From: Corynebacterium halotolerans
Lineage (GTDB): Bacteria; Actinomycetota; Actinomycetes; Mycobacteriales; Mycobacteriaceae
Assembly (NCBI RefSeq): GCF_001056295.1
Contig: NZ_JVMD01000015.1
Location: 372,001-436,000, forward strand
DNA: 64,000 bases
Reading direction: 5' to 3'
Numbering within the stretch: the first letter of the stretch is position 1; every line of letters begins with the position of its first letter. The position numbers and the translations under genes are program-made. The notes under the pieces were generated by a model that saw nothing but the letters and a program-made list of their open reading frames with translations, searched no databases and was not told the origin of the DNA. This document shows, one piece after another, positions 8,241 through 18,802 of the stretch.

Positions 8241-9623
8241 TCAGGCGTGGACGTCGGCCGCCCGCGCGCCCTCCAACCCGGTTGACGCCGCCGGCTCGCC
8301 GGGCTCCGGCGCCGGCAGGCGATTGCGGAAGTCCGTGACCAGGCAGATGGCCAGCGCGATGACGGTGGGCAGGACCCACGACAGCGATTCCGCGTACAGC
8401 GGCAGATCCGCCAGGGCGGGCATCGCCGCGGCGGGGTCGACGTCCAGCGCGCGGGCCAGGTCGATGAGGGCGAACACGCCGGCCACGGCGACGGGCACCC
8501 GGTAGGACCACACCAGCCGGAACGGCAGCGCGGCCTGCAGCAGCGTCAGGAACACCAGCGCCACCGCCATCGGGTACAGGAAAACGTTGAGCGGGATGGC
8601 GATGCCGATGATCGTCTCCAGCCCCAGGTTCGACATCAGCAGCCCCGCCAGGGTGAACGCGATGGCCCACGCGCGGAACCCGATGCGCGGCGTCAGCGAC
8701 GAGAAGAACGCCGCCGTCGACGTGATCAGGCCCACCGCCGTCGTCAGGCAGGCGAGCAGCACGATGAGGGCGAAGACCCACGCGCCGGCCGCGCCGAATG
8801 CCCGGGTGGCGGCGTCGGAAAGCAGCAGCGCGCCATTGGTGTACTCGCCGTCGATGCCCTGGCCCAGGCGGCCCAGTCCCAGATAGACGAGCCCCAGCAG
8901 AACCACGGCGACGACGCCCGCCAGGATCGACGAGGTGACCACCTGGCGCTGCCGGCGGATGCCCCGCGAACGCAGCGAATCGATGACCACGATGCCGAAG
9001 ACCAGGGCGGCCAGGGAGTCCATGGTCAGGTACCCCTCCAGGAAGCCCGCCGCGTACGGCGATCCCGCCCACTTCTGCGTCGGTTCGCCCGGCTCCGCGC
9101 CGAGCACCATCGAACCGACGACGACCAGCGCGACGATGAGGATCAGCAGCGCCGGCGTCAGCCACCGGCCCAGCGAATCGACGATGCCGCCGGGGCGCAG
9201 CGACAGCCACAGCGACAGCGCGAAGAACGCCGCGGTGAACGCGAACAGCGCCCACGCCGACGACGTCCCGGCCACGCCGGCGACGCCCGTCTCGAAGGCC
9301 ACGTTGGCCGTGCGGGGGATCGCGTAGAGCGCGCCGATGGACAGGTAGACGGCGACGGAGAACACGAGGCCGAATGCGCGGCCCGCCCTCGATGCGATGT
9401 CGACGATGCCGTTGCCGGACACCGACACGGCGATGACCGCCAGCGCCGGCAGCAGCACCGCCGTGGACAGGAAGCCGGCCATCGCCGGGCCGTAGGCGGT
9501 GCCCGCCTCGGTGCCCAGCTGCGGCGGGAAGATGAGGTTGCCCGCGCCGAAGAACATGGCGAACAACATGAGCCCCACGACGATGATCGTCGGGCCCGTG
9601 GAACGGGAGTCGTTGGTGGTCAC
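8241..9623 (-). CDS. brnQ: Branched-chain amino acid:cation symporter (LIVCS family)
   Basis: A 460-residue inner-membrane transporter importing isoleucine, leucine and valine with sodium or protons. The N-terminus VVGLMLFAMFFGAGNLIFPPQLGTEAG is the hallmark of the BrnQ family, and about twelve hydrophobic segments follow, with GIVVIDSLRSRGI and GLITSTAAFFSSLTPR at the usual places. The length matches the family (about 430-460). The ATG at 9623 precedes MTTNDSRSTGPT. It stands alone between convergent and codirectional neighbours; no regulatory gene (Lrp) is adjacent. Confidence 0.93.
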   Translation of the reverse strand: MTTNDSRSTGPTIIVVGLMLFAMFFGAGNLIFPPQLGTEAGTAYGPAMAGFLSTAVLLPALAVIAVSVSGNGIVDIASRAGRAFGLVFSVAVYLSIGALYAIPRTANVAFETGVAGVAGTSSAWALFAFTAAFFALSLWLSLRPGGIVDSLGRWLTPALLILIVALVVVGSMVLGAEPGEPTQKWAGSPYAAGFLEGYLTMDSLAALVFGIVVIDSLRSRGIRRQRQVVTSSILAGVVAVVLLGLVYLGLGRLGQGIDGEYTNGALLLSDAATRAFGAAGAWVFALIVLLACLTTAVGLITSTAAFFSSLTPRIGFRAWAIAFTLAGLLMSNLGLETIIGIAIPLNVFLYPMAVALVFLTLLQAALPFRLVWSYRVPVAVAGVFALIDLARALDVDPAAAMPALADLPLYAESLSWVLPTVIALAICLVTDFRNRLPAPEPGEPAASTGLEGARAADVHA

Positions 9624-9723
9624 GGGCCAATTGTCCCAGGGCGCCCGCGGCCCGCGACCCGGGGGTCGGCCCCAGGGGGTCGGGCGGCCGGCGATCGGGC
9701 GCCCGGGGCGGACCCGCTGACCG

Positions 9724-11958
9724 TCAACGCCTGGCGGATGCGGCGGCGACCGCCCCGAACAGGGGCAGATCGGGGAGGTCGGAGACGAGCAGTGCGCGCC
9801 CCTCGCCGTCGGTCAGCGGCACGCACCAGTTCGGGTACTGGTCGTGCGTCGTGCCCGGCTGGTTCTGGGTGCGGCGGTCGCCGACCATGTCCACCAGCGC
9901 CATGCACGTCAGCGCCGAGGGGGTGCGGGCGAGGTAGCGGTGCAGGCCGACGACGAGCGGGGCCGCGTCCGGCAGTTCGTCGCGGGTGAGGTTCGCCCAG
10001 TCGCGGCCCGACACGGGTTCGCCGCCGTCCTCGAGCCCCTCGAAGCAGCCGGCGGCGTCCACGGCCGCGAGGTTGCGGGTCACCCACTCGAGATCGCGGG
10101 CCTCCTCGTCGGCGACGTCGGTGTGGAAGAGGCCGAGGCGGTCGCGCAGCTTGATGTGCTCGCCGTCCAGGTAGCCGGCCGTCGGCGGCAGGTCGTGCGT
10201 GGTCACCGAGGACAGGCACAGGCTGCGGTAGTTCGACGGCTGCTTGGGCACGCCCGGGCCGTCGGATTCGAACCACAGGATCGAGGTGCCCATGATGCCG
10301 CGCTGCGCCAGGTACTCCTGCACCCACGGCTCGAAGGTGCCCAGGTCCTCGCCGATGACGACGGCCCCGGCGAGCTCGGCCTCCAGCGCCAGGATGCCGA
10401 CCATGGCCTCGTGGTCGAAGTGGACGTAGGTGCCGTTCGCCGGCGACTCCATCCGCGGCATCACCCACAGGCGGAACAGCCCGAGGATGTGGTCGACGCG
10501 GATGCCGCCCGAGTGGCGCAGCACCGTGCGCAGCATGTCGCGCCACGGCTTGTAGGAGGCCTCCGCCAGCTTGTGCGGATTCCACGGCGGCTGGGACCAG
10601 TCCTGGCCGCGCTGGTTGAACCCGTCCGGCGGCGCGCCCACGGACGCATCCGGGGCCATCCACTCGGCCAGGTTGCGGGCGTCGGAACCGCCCGGGTGCA
10701 CGCCCACGGCCAGGTCGGCCATGATGCCGATGCGCATGCCAGCCTCGGTGGCGGCGCGCTGGGCGTCGCGGAGCTGCTCGTCGAGGACCCACTGCAGCCA
10801 GCAGTGGAAATCGACCAGCTCCTCGCGCAGCTCGTCGACGTCCTCGTGGGCGCCCAGCGGCATGACCAGCCCGGGGAACTCGCCGTTGTCGCGGGCGGCG
10901 GTGCGCATCTCGATGTCGCGGTCGGCGCACCAGCGGGCGTAGTCCAGGATACCGCGGCCCTGCTCCCGGAGGAACCTCTCGTAATCGGCGCGGCGCACCT
11001 CGGACAGCGGGATGTGGTGGAGGGCGTGGAGGGCGCGCAGCTTGGCGGCGTAGATCGGGTCGCGGTCGATCTCGTCGGCGGAGCGGTTGAGCGCGCGGAA
11101 CTCCTCGGCCAACTCGCGCAGCTCCGCGGCGTCGGCCTCGTCGAGGTAGGAGAACTCCGGGATCATCTCCACGCGGATGTACAGCGGGTTGGCGTAGCGG
11201 CGGGTGGTGGGCAGATAGGGGGAGTCCTCCACCGGCGGGCACGGCTCCGCGGCGTGGAGGGGGTTGATCAACACGAAGTCCGCGCCCGCCTCGCGCGCCG
11301 CGACGCTGGCCAGGTCGCCGAGGGTGGTCAGGTCGCCGATGCCCCAGGACCGCTCGGAGCGCACCGAATACAGCTGGGCCATGACGCCGGTCGCGGGCTT
11401 TTCGACGAAGCCGTCGGCCGTCGACAAGCGGCCCGGGGTCACCGCGAGCTCGCACTCCGCGACCGCGTCGCCGTTGACCGCGCGCAGCCGGTGCCAGCCC
11501 AGGGGCAGATCCTCCGGCACCGCGAAGGCGGCCTCGCCCATCGGCGCGCCGTCGACCACGTGGGCCGGGACGTTGTGCTCGACCTGCGCCAGCGGCCACT
11601 CCGACCCGTCCGCGAGGATCGCCGTGACGGAGACGTCGGTGCCGTCGGGGACGTGGACCAGAACCTCCTTGCGGCGGCCGCCCGTGCTGACCACGACGGG
11701 CGGCAGCAGCCTGCGCCAGCGGGAATCGGCCCACGCCTCTCGGGCGGCGCGGATGTCCTCGTCGGAGGGGTCCTCGGGGGTGGGGCCGAGGTCGACGTCG
11801 AGCGCGGCGAGGATCTTCAGGATCGTCTCCCTGGACACCGTGGTCTCTTTGCCGTCATGCGCGGTGTAGCGTGCGGCGACGCCGAGATCGGCGGCGAGGT
11901 CGGCGAGAGGGGCGGTCACTGGCAGCTGCGCATCGTCGTTGGTCACGCGTCCCATCAT
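9724..11958 (-). CDS. malQ: 4-alpha-glucanotransferase (amylomaltase)
   Basis: A 744-residue GH77 enzyme that moves alpha-1,4-glucan segments between maltodextrins in the cytoplasm. The catalytic regions are visible: the nucleophile in GGIRVDHILGLFRLW, the acid/base in VVIGEDLGTFEPW, and the transition-state Asp in SVTTHDLPPTAGYLDGEH. Actinobacterial and E. coli-type MalQ carry the extra N-terminal region seen here (about residues 1-170), so the length is normal. Two adjacent ATGs (11958 and 11955) and a GTG four codons later are possible starts; none has a strong ribosome site. It is divergent from the acyl-CoA synthetase gene. Confidence 0.93.
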   Translation of the reverse strand: MMGRVTNDDAQLPVTAPLADLAADLGVAARYTAHDGKETTVSRETILKILAALDVDLGPTPEDPSDEDIRAAREAWADSRWRRLLPPVVVSTGGRRKEVLVHVPDGTDVSVTAILADGSEWPLAQVEHNVPAHVVDGAPMGEAAFAVPEDLPLGWHRLRAVNGDAVAECELAVTPGRLSTADGFVEKPATGVMAQLYSVRSERSWGIGDLTTLGDLASVAAREAGADFVLINPLHAAEPCPPVEDSPYLPTTRRYANPLYIRVEMIPEFSYLDEADAAELRELAEEFRALNRSADEIDRDPIYAAKLRALHALHHIPLSEVRRADYERFLREQGRGILDYARWCADRDIEMRTAARDNGEFPGLVMPLGAHEDVDELREELVDFHCWLQWVLDEQLRDAQRAATEAGMRIGIMADLAVGVHPGGSDARNLAEWMAPDASVGAPPDGFNQRGQDWSQPPWNPHKLAEASYKPWRDMLRTVLRHSGGIRVDHILGLFRLWVMPRMESPANGTYVHFDHEAMVGILALEAELAGAVVIGEDLGTFEPWVQEYLAQRGIMGTSILWFESDGPGVPKQPSNYRSLCLSSVTTHDLPPTAGYLDGEHIKLRDRLGLFHTDVADEEARDLEWVTRNLAAVDAAGCFEGLEDGGEPVSGRDWANLTRDELPDAAPLVVGLHRYLARTPSALTCMALVDMVGDRRTQNQPGTTHDQYPNWCVPLTDGEGRALLVSDLPDLPLFGAVAAASARR

Positions 11959-12210
11959 GCCAGCGAGCCCGACTGCGCACCTGTTCGGAGGAAAAGGCAC
12001 TTCCATCGAAATAACGATTCCGTTTTTATGAGCGGTTCCCGCACCGCCGCCGCATGCGTGTCGTAAGTTGGGTGCCGAAGTAATTGCTGTCACACGGGAT
12101 ATCCGGGGCTCTCCGCCGCCGGTCCCGGATGGGCAGGCGGCGCACGCGCGTAGCCTCGGCGGCACGCGGACGAAAAGCCGATGGACGACCATAAGGAGAC
12201 GGAAAGCACC

Positions 12211-14043
12211 ATGCGGGAGTACAGCACCGAAGCGCAGTATGCGGTGGGCGACAAGGAAACGGTCATCACCGCCATGCAGGAGTTGGTGTCCAAGCGCCCG
12301 AAACTGGTCATGTTCACCCGCCCCAAGAACTTCGAGTGGGTGAACGTCACGGCCCAGGAGTTCCATGACGAGGCGCTCGCCGTGGCCAAGGGTCTCATCG
12401 CCAATGGCGTCCAGAAGGGCGATCGCGTCGCCCTGCTGTCCGAGACCCGCTACGAGTGGAACCTGATCAACATCGCCATCTGGATGGCGGGCGCGACCAT
12501 CGTGCCGATCTACGGCTCCTCCTCCGCCGGCCAGATCCGCTGGATCATCGAAGATTCCGGCGCCGTCTTCGCCATCACCGAGGGCCGCCAGCACACCGAG
12601 CGGATGAAGAACCTCATCGTCGACGACTCCGGCCGCGCCCCGCTGTCGGATTCCCCGTCGCAGCTGCGCCGCGTGCTGGAGATCAACGCCGCGGCCGTGG
12701 ACACCCTCATGTACGAGGGCCGCGACGTCGACGACGCCGAGGTCCAGTCGCGCATCGACGCGACCACCGCCGACGATCTGGCGTCGGTCATCTACACCTC
12801 CGGCACCACCGGCCGCCCGAAGGGCTGCATGCTGGCCCACAGCAACTGGCTGGCCGAGGTCCGCGCGATCCTCACCAACGACATCGGCGTCATCGCCCGC
12901 CCGGGCAACCGCATCCTGACCTTCCTGCCGCTGGCGCACGTCCTGGCCAACGCGGTGTCCCTGGCCTCCATCGTCGGCGGCGCGACCCAGTCGCACTGGG
13001 CCGACACCAGCACCGTCACCCTGGAGTTCCAGCGCTCCCGCCCGCACCTGATCCTCGGCGTGCCGCGCGTGTTCGAGAAGGTGCGCGATTCGGCGCTGGC
13101 CGGCGCCAAGGAGAAGGGCGCCTTCGGCCTGGCCATGTTCGAGCGCGCCGAGGCCGCCGCCATCGAGTACTCCAAGGCCCTGGACACCCCGTCCGGCCCG
13201 TCGACGGCGCAGAAGCTGCGCCTGAAGATGTACGACAAGCTGCTCTTCGGCAAGATCAAGGCCGCCATGGGCGAGGCCGTGCAGTACACCATCTCCGGTG
13301 GCTCGGCGCTGTCCTCCGACCTGGGCCACTTCTTCCGCGGCCTGGGCGTGACGGTCTACGAGGGCTACGGCCTGACCGAGTCCACCGCCGCCATCACGGT
13401 GAACTCGCCGACCGACCAGGTCATCGGCACCGTCGGCCGCCCGGTCGGCGGCTGCGCGGTGAAGATCGCCGACGACGGCGAGATCCTGCTCAAGGGCCCG
13501 GTGGTGTTCAAGGGCTACTGGCAGAACGAGGAGGCCACGAAGGGCACCTTCGACGGCGAGTGGTTCAAGACCGGCGACCTCGGCGAGCTCGACGAGACCG
13601 GCCACCTGCGCGTCACGGGCCGCAAGAAGGACCTCATCGTCACCGCCGGCGGCAAGAACGTCTCGCCGGGCCCGATGGAGGACCGCATGCGTTCGCACCC
13701 GCTGGTGTCGCAGGCCGTGGTCATCGGCGACGGCCGCCCGTTCATCTCCGTGCTGGTCACCCTCGACGAGGAGGCCGTGGCCAAGTGGAAGGCCGAGCAC
13801 AACGTGCCGGAGCAGACCTCCGTGCGCGATCTGGCCGCCAACGCCGTGCTGCGCGCGGAGATCCAGGACGCGGTCAACTCCGCCAACGAGCTCGTCTCGC
13901 ACGCGGAGGCCATCAAGAAGTTCCACATCCTCCCGCGCGACCTCACCGAGGACGACGGCGAGCTGACCCCGACCATGAAGGTCAAGCGCAACGTCGTCGT
14001 GGACAAGTTCTCCCGCGAGGTCGAGGACATGTACCACCGCTGA
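12211..14043 (+). CDS. Long-chain fatty acid--CoA ligase (FadD15-like)
   Basis: A 610-residue AMP-forming acyl-CoA synthetase that activates long-chain fatty acids with ATP and CoA. The ATP-binding P-loop is VIYTSGTTGRPKGCMLAH (about residues 194-211); YEGYGLTESTAAI, the GEWFKTGDLGELDETGHLRVTGRKKD motif and a C-terminal PTMKVKRNVV lysine region follow in order. An ATG 30 bases upstream is in frame, but AAGGAGACGG lies just before the ATG at 12211 and fixes the start there. A strong hairpin terminator follows at 14161. Fatty acid activation in corynebacteria feeds membrane and mycolate lipids. Confidence 0.92.
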   Translation: MREYSTEAQYAVGDKETVITAMQELVSKRPKLVMFTRPKNFEWVNVTAQEFHDEALAVAKGLIANGVQKGDRVALLSETRYEWNLINIAIWMAGATIVPIYGSSSAGQIRWIIEDSGAVFAITEGRQHTERMKNLIVDDSGRAPLSDSPSQLRRVLEINAAAVDTLMYEGRDVDDAEVQSRIDATTADDLASVIYTSGTTGRPKGCMLAHSNWLAEVRAILTNDIGVIARPGNRILTFLPLAHVLANAVSLASIVGGATQSHWADTSTVTLEFQRSRPHLILGVPRVFEKVRDSALAGAKEKGAFGLAMFERAEAAAIEYSKALDTPSGPSTAQKLRLKMYDKLLFGKIKAAMGEAVQYTISGGSALSSDLGHFFRGLGVTVYEGYGLTESTAAITVNSPTDQVIGTVGRPVGGCAVKIADDGEILLKGPVVFKGYWQNEEATKGTFDGEWFKTGDLGELDETGHLRVTGRKKDLIVTAGGKNVSPGPMEDRMRSHPLVSQAVVIGDGRPFISVLVTLDEEAVAKWKAEHNVPEQTSVRDLAANAVLRAEIQDAVNSANELVSHAEAIKKFHILPRDLTEDDGELTPTMKVKRNVVVDKFSREVEDMYHR

Positions 14044-14159
14044 TCCGCATCCCGCCGCGCGCCGGCCACGGCTTCCGCTTTGCGACGGCCGCCGGTTTCC
14101 GCGCAGCGGCGTCGTGAAGCGAAGGAGCGAAACCCGCGCCGAGCCGGTGTCGCTCCACC

Positions 14160-14204
14160 TGGACCGCCCCCCGCACCCTTAAGGTTGGGGGCGGTCCGAG
14201 GTTT
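14160..14204 (+). terminator. Rho-independent terminator after the acyl-CoA ligase gene
   Basis: GGACCGCCCCC and GGGGGCGGTCC form an 11-bp GC-only stem around a loop containing CTTAAG, followed by GAGGTTTT. It ends transcription of the ligase gene and insulates the next unit. Confidence 0.75.
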
Positions 14205-14306
14205 TCGGGGGAGCCCATGGGCGGCCCGGGACCCTCGGGGAGATGGCCGGCGAGCGCCGGCCCGACGATGAGCCCCGCAGGGGCGCGACCGGCGAGGAGG
14301 ACCGCG

Positions 14307-14975
14307 GTGGAGCATTACGACGCGCGCCTCCGTCTCCGGGAAGTCACCCAGGAGCTGTACGACATCGGCGACGAGGTCGCCGAGCACATCGAGCATCTGG
14401 CGCAGGCCATCGCCGACGTCGACCGCGAGCTGGTCGACGAATGCGTGCTGGAGCTGGCCGACATCGTCGACGAAGCCGTGGAGGACGCCCGCCCGCTGGT
14501 CGGCGAACTGGCCGGCCTGCGTCAGGCGTTCACGTCCGGCATCCGCCGCGGCGAGCTGGGGCCGATGCCCGACCGCGAGCCCGGCCCGGAGCCGAAGCCC
14601 GTGGACGTCGCGGAACTGTCCGCGATCCCCGCGCCGCTGCGCCACCCCGTCGCGGTGCCGACGGTGGCTCAGGCGCTGCAGGCCAGGTCCGACAGCGCCG
14701 CCGCGTACCTGGAGGAGCTGGCCGACTGGGTGTCGGCGGAGAACATCCGCGGCGTCGAGGTGCTCGGTTCCGTGCAGATCCCCGCGCTGTACGCCCGCTG
14801 CGGCCGCCGCGCGCTCGGCGCCGCCGCGGCGTGGTGCGTCACCGTGCCCGAAACCCACCCCGCCGTGGCCAAGTCGCTGCGCGGGCGCAAGCCCCCGGCG
14901 TTCCTCATGGAGCGGATCCGGATCGACGAGGTCGTGCGCAAGGTCGCGCGGCGGCGCGCATCGGAGCGCGTGTGA
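14307..14975 (+). CDS. Conserved actinobacterial protein of unknown function, upstream of hemW
   Basis: A 222-residue, mostly alpha-helical, acidic protein. The GTG start at 14307 is preceded by a full AGGAGG six bases away, which settles it against the longer frame. Helices with heptad character (LRLREVTQELYDIGDEVAEHIEHLAQAIADVDRELVDECVLELADIV) fill the first 70 residues; a Pro-rich linker (PDREPGPEPKPVD) separates them from a second helical part ending MERIRIDEVVRKVARRRASERV. The stop overlaps the GTG start of hemW by four bases, so the two are translationally coupled. No family or function recognised. Confidence 0.7.
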   Translation: MEHYDARLRLREVTQELYDIGDEVAEHIEHLAQAIADVDRELVDECVLELADIVDEAVEDARPLVGELAGLRQAFTSGIRRGELGPMPDREPGPEPKPVDVAELSAIPAPLRHPVAVPTVAQALQARSDSAAAYLEELADWVSAENIRGVEVLGSVQIPALYARCGRRALGAAAAWCVTVPETHPAVAKSLRGRKPPAFLMERIRIDEVVRKVARRRASERV

Positions 14976-16162
14976 CGGGCCCGGTTTCCGGCGGGGCGCC
15001 CTCCGATTCGGGCGAGCCCGCCTTCGGCGTCTACCTGCACGTGCCGTTTTGCGCGACGCGGTGCGGGTACTGCGACTTCAACACGTACACGGCCGGTGAG
15101 CTGGGTTCGGCGGCGTCGACGGGCACCTACCTCGACGCCATCGCCCGCGAGCTGGAGCTCGGCGCGGAGGCGTTGGGTGCGGGATCGGTTGGTGGCGCGG
15201 GCGTCCGGTCGGCCGAGACGGTCTTCATCGGCGGCGGCACCCCGTCGCTGCTGGGCGCCTCCGGCCTGGCGCGCCTGCTCGACGCGGTGCGCGGCACGTT
15301 CGGGTTGGCGCCCGGCGCCGAGGTGACCACGGAGTCCAACCCCGAGTCGACGTCGCCGGAGTTCTTCGAGGGCATCCGCGAGGCAGGTTTCACCCGCGTC
15401 AGCCTGGGCATGCAATCCGTCGCGCCGCACGTGCTGGCCACTCTGGACCGCGTGCACACCCCCGGCCGCCCGGTGGAGGCGGCCCGCGAAGCGCGCGCGG
15501 CCGGGTTCGACCACGTCAACCTCGACCTCATCTACGGCACGCCGGGGGAGTCGATGTCCGACCTCGACGCATCGCTGGACGCGGTGCTGTCGGCGGGCGT
15601 CGACCACGTGTCGGCGTACTCGCTCATCGTGGAGGAGGGCACCGCCATGGCGCGGAAGGTCCGCCGCGGCGAGCTGCCCATGCCGGACGACGACGACCTC
15701 GCCGACCGCTACGAGCGCATCGACGCCGCCCTGCGCGGCGCGGGTTTCGGCTGGTACGAGGTCTCCAACTGGTCGCGGCCGGGCGGGGAGTGCCGCCACA
15801 ACATGATCTACTGGCGCGACGGGGATTGGTGGGGCGCGGGCCCCGGCGCGCACTCGCACATCGGCGGGCGGCGCTTCCACAACGTCAAGCACCCGGCCCG
15901 CTACGCGTCGGTCGTGTCGGGCGGCGAGTTGCCGATCCGCGATTCGGAATCGCTTTCCGACGATGACCGCCACATCGAGAGGGTCATGCTGCGCCTCCGT
16001 CTGGCCGAGGGCATGCCCGCGTCCGAGCTGCGCCCCGGGGAGTTGGAGCGCGCCCGCGCCCAGGAGGCGGCGGGGATGCTGGCGATCGCCGACGGTCGCG
16101 TGCGTCTGACCGACGCCGGACGCCTGCTGGCCGACGCGATCATCGTCGACATCCTGAGCTGA
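14972..16162 (+). CDS. hemW: Radical SAM heme chaperone HemW
   Basis: A 396-residue radical SAM protein. The iron-sulfur cluster motif is CATRCGYC (Cys27, Cys31, Cys34), followed by FIGGGTPS, TTESNPEST, RVSLGMQS and NLDLIYGTPGES, all HemW/HemN-family motifs; the C-terminal winged-helix part ends LTDAGRLLADAIIVDIL. HemW delivers heme to respiratory enzymes; it was long annotated as oxygen-independent coproporphyrinogen III oxidase, and the lack of a second N-terminal Cys beyond the CxxxCxxC motif supports HemW. The GTG start overlaps the upstream stop (GTGA). It is next to hrcA in many actinobacteria, as it nearly is here. Confidence 0.9.
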   Translation: MTGPVSGGAPSDSGEPAFGVYLHVPFCATRCGYCDFNTYTAGELGSAASTGTYLDAIARELELGAEALGAGSVGGAGVRSAETVFIGGGTPSLLGASGLARLLDAVRGTFGLAPGAEVTTESNPESTSPEFFEGIREAGFTRVSLGMQSVAPHVLATLDRVHTPGRPVEAAREARAAGFDHVNLDLIYGTPGESMSDLDASLDAVLSAGVDHVSAYSLIVEEGTAMARKVRRGELPMPDDDDLADRYERIDAALRGAGFGWYEVSNWSRPGGECRHNMIYWRDGDWWGAGPGAHSHIGGRRFHNVKHPARYASVVSGGELPIRDSESLSDDDRHIERVMLRLRLAEGMPASELRPGELERARAQEAAGMLAIADGRVRLTDAGRLLADAIIVDILS

Positions 16163-16325
16163 TCCGGCTGACCGGGTGATCGGCGGACCGGATGGCCAGG
16201 TGATTGGGCGACTCGGCCGGCTGACTGACCGGCCCCGGGCCAGGGGAGGGGTACCCGGGTGGGGCGGCGTCCCCGGATCCGCTTTTCGGCCCGCGAGCCG
16301 GCGCCGGCGCGTTTATGCTTCCGGC

Positions 16326-17597
16326 ATGCAAATGATCACGACGGGGACGCGGGCGAAGCTCATCCTCATGCTCATGGCCGGGCACATCATCGGAGGGTTT
16401 GGCGTCGCCGTCGCGTCCGGCTTCGGCGCGATGATGGTCGATGAGTTCACTGGTTCGATGGAATTGGCGCGAACGATGGGGATGCTGCCCCTCGTCGGCG
16501 CAGTTCTCGCCGCGCTGCCGCTCGCCGCGGTCGCGAAAGCCCGAGGCCGGGCCGTGTCGCTCGCCGGGGGCTCCGCGGTCGCCGCGGCCGGTGCGTTCGT
16601 GGCCGTCGTCGCCGGGCCGATGGAATCGGTGGCCCTCGTCGCCGTCGGACTTCTCCTCTTCGGGACGGCGACCGCCGTCGCCCTGCAGAGCAGGTTCGCG
16701 GCCGCCGATGCGGCATCGCCGCGCCACCGGGGACTGATGCTGTCGCTGGTGATGACGCCGATGTTCATCGGTTTGGCGTTCGGGCCGGATCTCATGGATT
16801 GGGCGGCCGAGATCTCCGAAGGCTGGGGGCTGCCGCAATTCGCCGCCCCCTTCCTCTTGGCCGCCGCCGCGCAGGTGTTCGCCGGCCTGGTCTACTTCGC
16901 CAGCCTGCGCCCGGACCCGCTGGCCGTCGCCCACGCCAGTGAAGGTGACTGGGCCGTCCACGGCGCGGCGCCGAACTGGACCGGGCCCGCGCACCCGCAT
17001 GGTGCCGCACCTAACTTGTACGGGCCCGCGCCCCTCCGGCGCCTGTCCCCGGGAGTTTTGCGGGCCCAGGTCGCCATCGCCGTCGCCGAGTTCGTGATGG
17101 TGATCATCATGGTGCTCGCCCCGATGCACATGATCTACGCCGACGTGCCCTTCGAGTTGCTCACGCTGGCCTTCACCCTGCGCATCGCCGCGACGTGGGG
17201 GTTGTCGCCGCTATTCGGCTGGTTGGCGGACATCCTCGGGCCGCGGCCGGTCATCCTGGGCGGGCAGGTGCTGTTCGTCCTCGCCATCGCCGCCATCGTC
17301 GTCTTTCCGGAGGACGGTACGGTGCTCACCGCCGCCCACGTGCTGGCCGGTCTCGGCTGGTCGGCGACGGTGGTGGCCGCATCGACCGTCATCGCGAACG
17401 CGGACCCCGCCGAAACGCGGCCGATGGTGCAGGGGCGCACCGACCTCGGCATGAACCTCGCTTCGCTTGGCGCCGGCTTCATCGCCATGGTGGTGTTCGA
17501 GGAAAACATTTTGCCGCCCCTGGCCCTCGTGATGCTCCTCCCGGTCGCAGTCGTCGTCGGCACGCATCTTTCCCGGGGACGGGCGGTGGCCGGGTAA
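16326..17597 (+). CDS. Major facilitator superfamily permease
   Basis: A 423-residue membrane protein with about twelve hydrophobic segments and a central hydrophilic loop, the layout of an MFS carrier. The central loop (about residues 205-238) contains a direct duplication: [10 protein letters not shown] then [10 protein letters not shown]. The sequence [29 protein letters not shown] is the MFS loop-8/9 'G.laDr.G.r..i' pattern. Start at the ATG reading [16 protein letters not shown]; the substrate cannot be deduced. It lies between hemW and hrcA but is not clearly in either operon. Confidence 0.8.
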   Translation: MQMITTGTRAKLILMLMAGHIIGGFGVAVASGFGAMMVDEFTGSMELARTMGMLPLVGAVLAALPLAAVAKARGRAVSLAGGSAVAAAGAFVAVVAGPMESVALVAVGLLLFGTATAVALQSRFAAADAASPRHRGLMLSLVMTPMFIGLAFGPDLMDWAAEISEGWGLPQFAAPFLLAAAAQVFAGLVYFASLRPDPLAVAHASEGDWAVHGAAPNWTGPAHPHGAAPNLYGPAPLRRLSPGVLRAQVAIAVAEFVMVIIMVLAPMHMIYADVPFELLTLAFTLRIAATWGLSPLFGWLADILGPRPVILGGQVLFVLAIAAIVVFPEDGTVLTAAHVLAGLGWSATVVAASTVIANADPAETRPMVQGRTDLGMNLASLGAGFIAMVVFEENILPPLALVMLLPVAVVVGTHLSRGRAVAG

Positions 17598-17691
17598 CAT
17601 CAACCGGCGACCACCGATCATCCCCCGGCACGGCCGCCCGCCCCACCGCGAGGCCCGCCCCCGCCGGGCCCGGAAGAGAAGGGAGCGCCCG

Positions 17692-18726
17692 ATGTCCAGC
17701 CAGACCGAATTGCGCCGCCGCGAGGTGCTGCGCGCGATCGTCGCCGACTACGTCGCCTCCCAGGAGCCGGTGGGGTCGAAGGCGCTGGTCGACCGCCACA
17801 ACCTCGGCGTCTCCTCCGCGACCATCCGCAACGACATGGCGGTGCTGGAGGCCGAGGGCTTCATCACCCAGGAGCACGCGTCATCGGGGCGCATCCCCAC
17901 CGAAAAGGGCTACCGGCTGTTCGTCGACTCGATCTCGCAGGTCAAGCCGCTGTCGAAGGCCGAGCACCGCGCCATCCTCGAATTTCTGGAAGGCGGCGTC
18001 GACCTGGAGGACGTGCTGCGCCGTTCGGTGCAGCTTCTCAGTCAGCTCACCCGCCAGGTGGCCGTCGTCCAGCTGCCCACCCTGCAGTCGTCGCGCGTGC
18101 GGCACTGCGAGGTCGTCCAGCTCGCCGACGTGCGGCTGCTGCTGGTCATCATCACCGACACCGGCCGCGTCGAGCAGCGCAACGTCGAACTCTCCGCGCC
18201 CATCGACCCCAACCAGGTGCCGCCGCTGCGCGACATGCTCAACCGCACGATGGCGGGCAAGACGCTGTCCGACGCCTCGGCGTCCATCGCGGACCTGGCG
18301 GCCAACGCGCCCGCCGACGTGCGCGACGTGGTCATCCGGTGCTCGACCGTCATCATCGAGTCGCTGATCGACAAGCCGAACGACCGCCTGATCCTCGCCG
18401 GTGCGTCGAACCTGACCCGCTCCGGCCTGCATGGCCGCCTGCCGTCGACCCTGCCGACGGTGCTCGACGCCCTGGAGGAGCAGGTGGTCGTGCTCAAGCT
18501 GCTGTCCGCCGTTCAGGACCTGCACCAGGTGCGGGTGTCCATCGGCGAGGAAAACGAGGACGAGGAGCTGCGCGGGACGTCGGTGGTCTCCACGGGATAC
18601 GGCACGTCGGGGGAGATCCTCGGCGGCCTCGGCGTCGTCGGCCCCACCTACATGGACTACCCGGGAACAATCGCGTCGGTCGCCGCCGTTGCACAGTACG
18701 TCGGTCGGGTCCTCGGTGACGGGTGA
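17692..18726 (+). CDS. hrcA: Heat-inducible transcription repressor HrcA
   Basis: A 344-residue repressor that normally binds CIRCE operators of groE genes and is kept active by GroEL. The N-terminal winged helix ([73 protein letters not shown]) is a textbook match. The ATG is preceded by AGAAGGGAGC. It is followed 76 bases later by dnaJ, the standard actinobacterial order. No CIRCE inverted repeat (TTAGCACTC-type) was seen upstream of either gene, so this pair is probably not itself HrcA-repressed. Confidence 0.95.
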   Translation: MSSQTELRRREVLRAIVADYVASQEPVGSKALVDRHNLGVSSATIRNDMAVLEAEGFITQEHASSGRIPTEKGYRLFVDSISQVKPLSKAEHRAILEFLEGGVDLEDVLRRSVQLLSQLTRQVAVVQLPTLQSSRVRHCEVVQLADVRLLLVIITDTGRVEQRNVELSAPIDPNQVPPLRDMLNRTMAGKTLSDASASIADLAANAPADVRDVVIRCSTVIIESLIDKPNDRLILAGASNLTRSGLHGRLPSTLPTVLDALEEQVVVLKLLSAVQDLHQVRVSIGEENEDEELRGTSVVSTGYGTSGEILGGLGVVGPTYMDYPGTIASVAAVAQYVGRVLGDG

Positions 18727-18802
18727 ACGGCCCTGCGCTGGTACATTCTTCCGACGGTTCCATTCATTGATTTTCGACAGATGCATAAGGAAGTAACTGA
18801 CG

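Noticed and set aside
17692..18802. CIRCE operator controlling hrcA-dnaJ
   Set aside because: No TTAGCACTC-N9-GAGTGCTAA-like inverted repeat was seen upstream of either gene.
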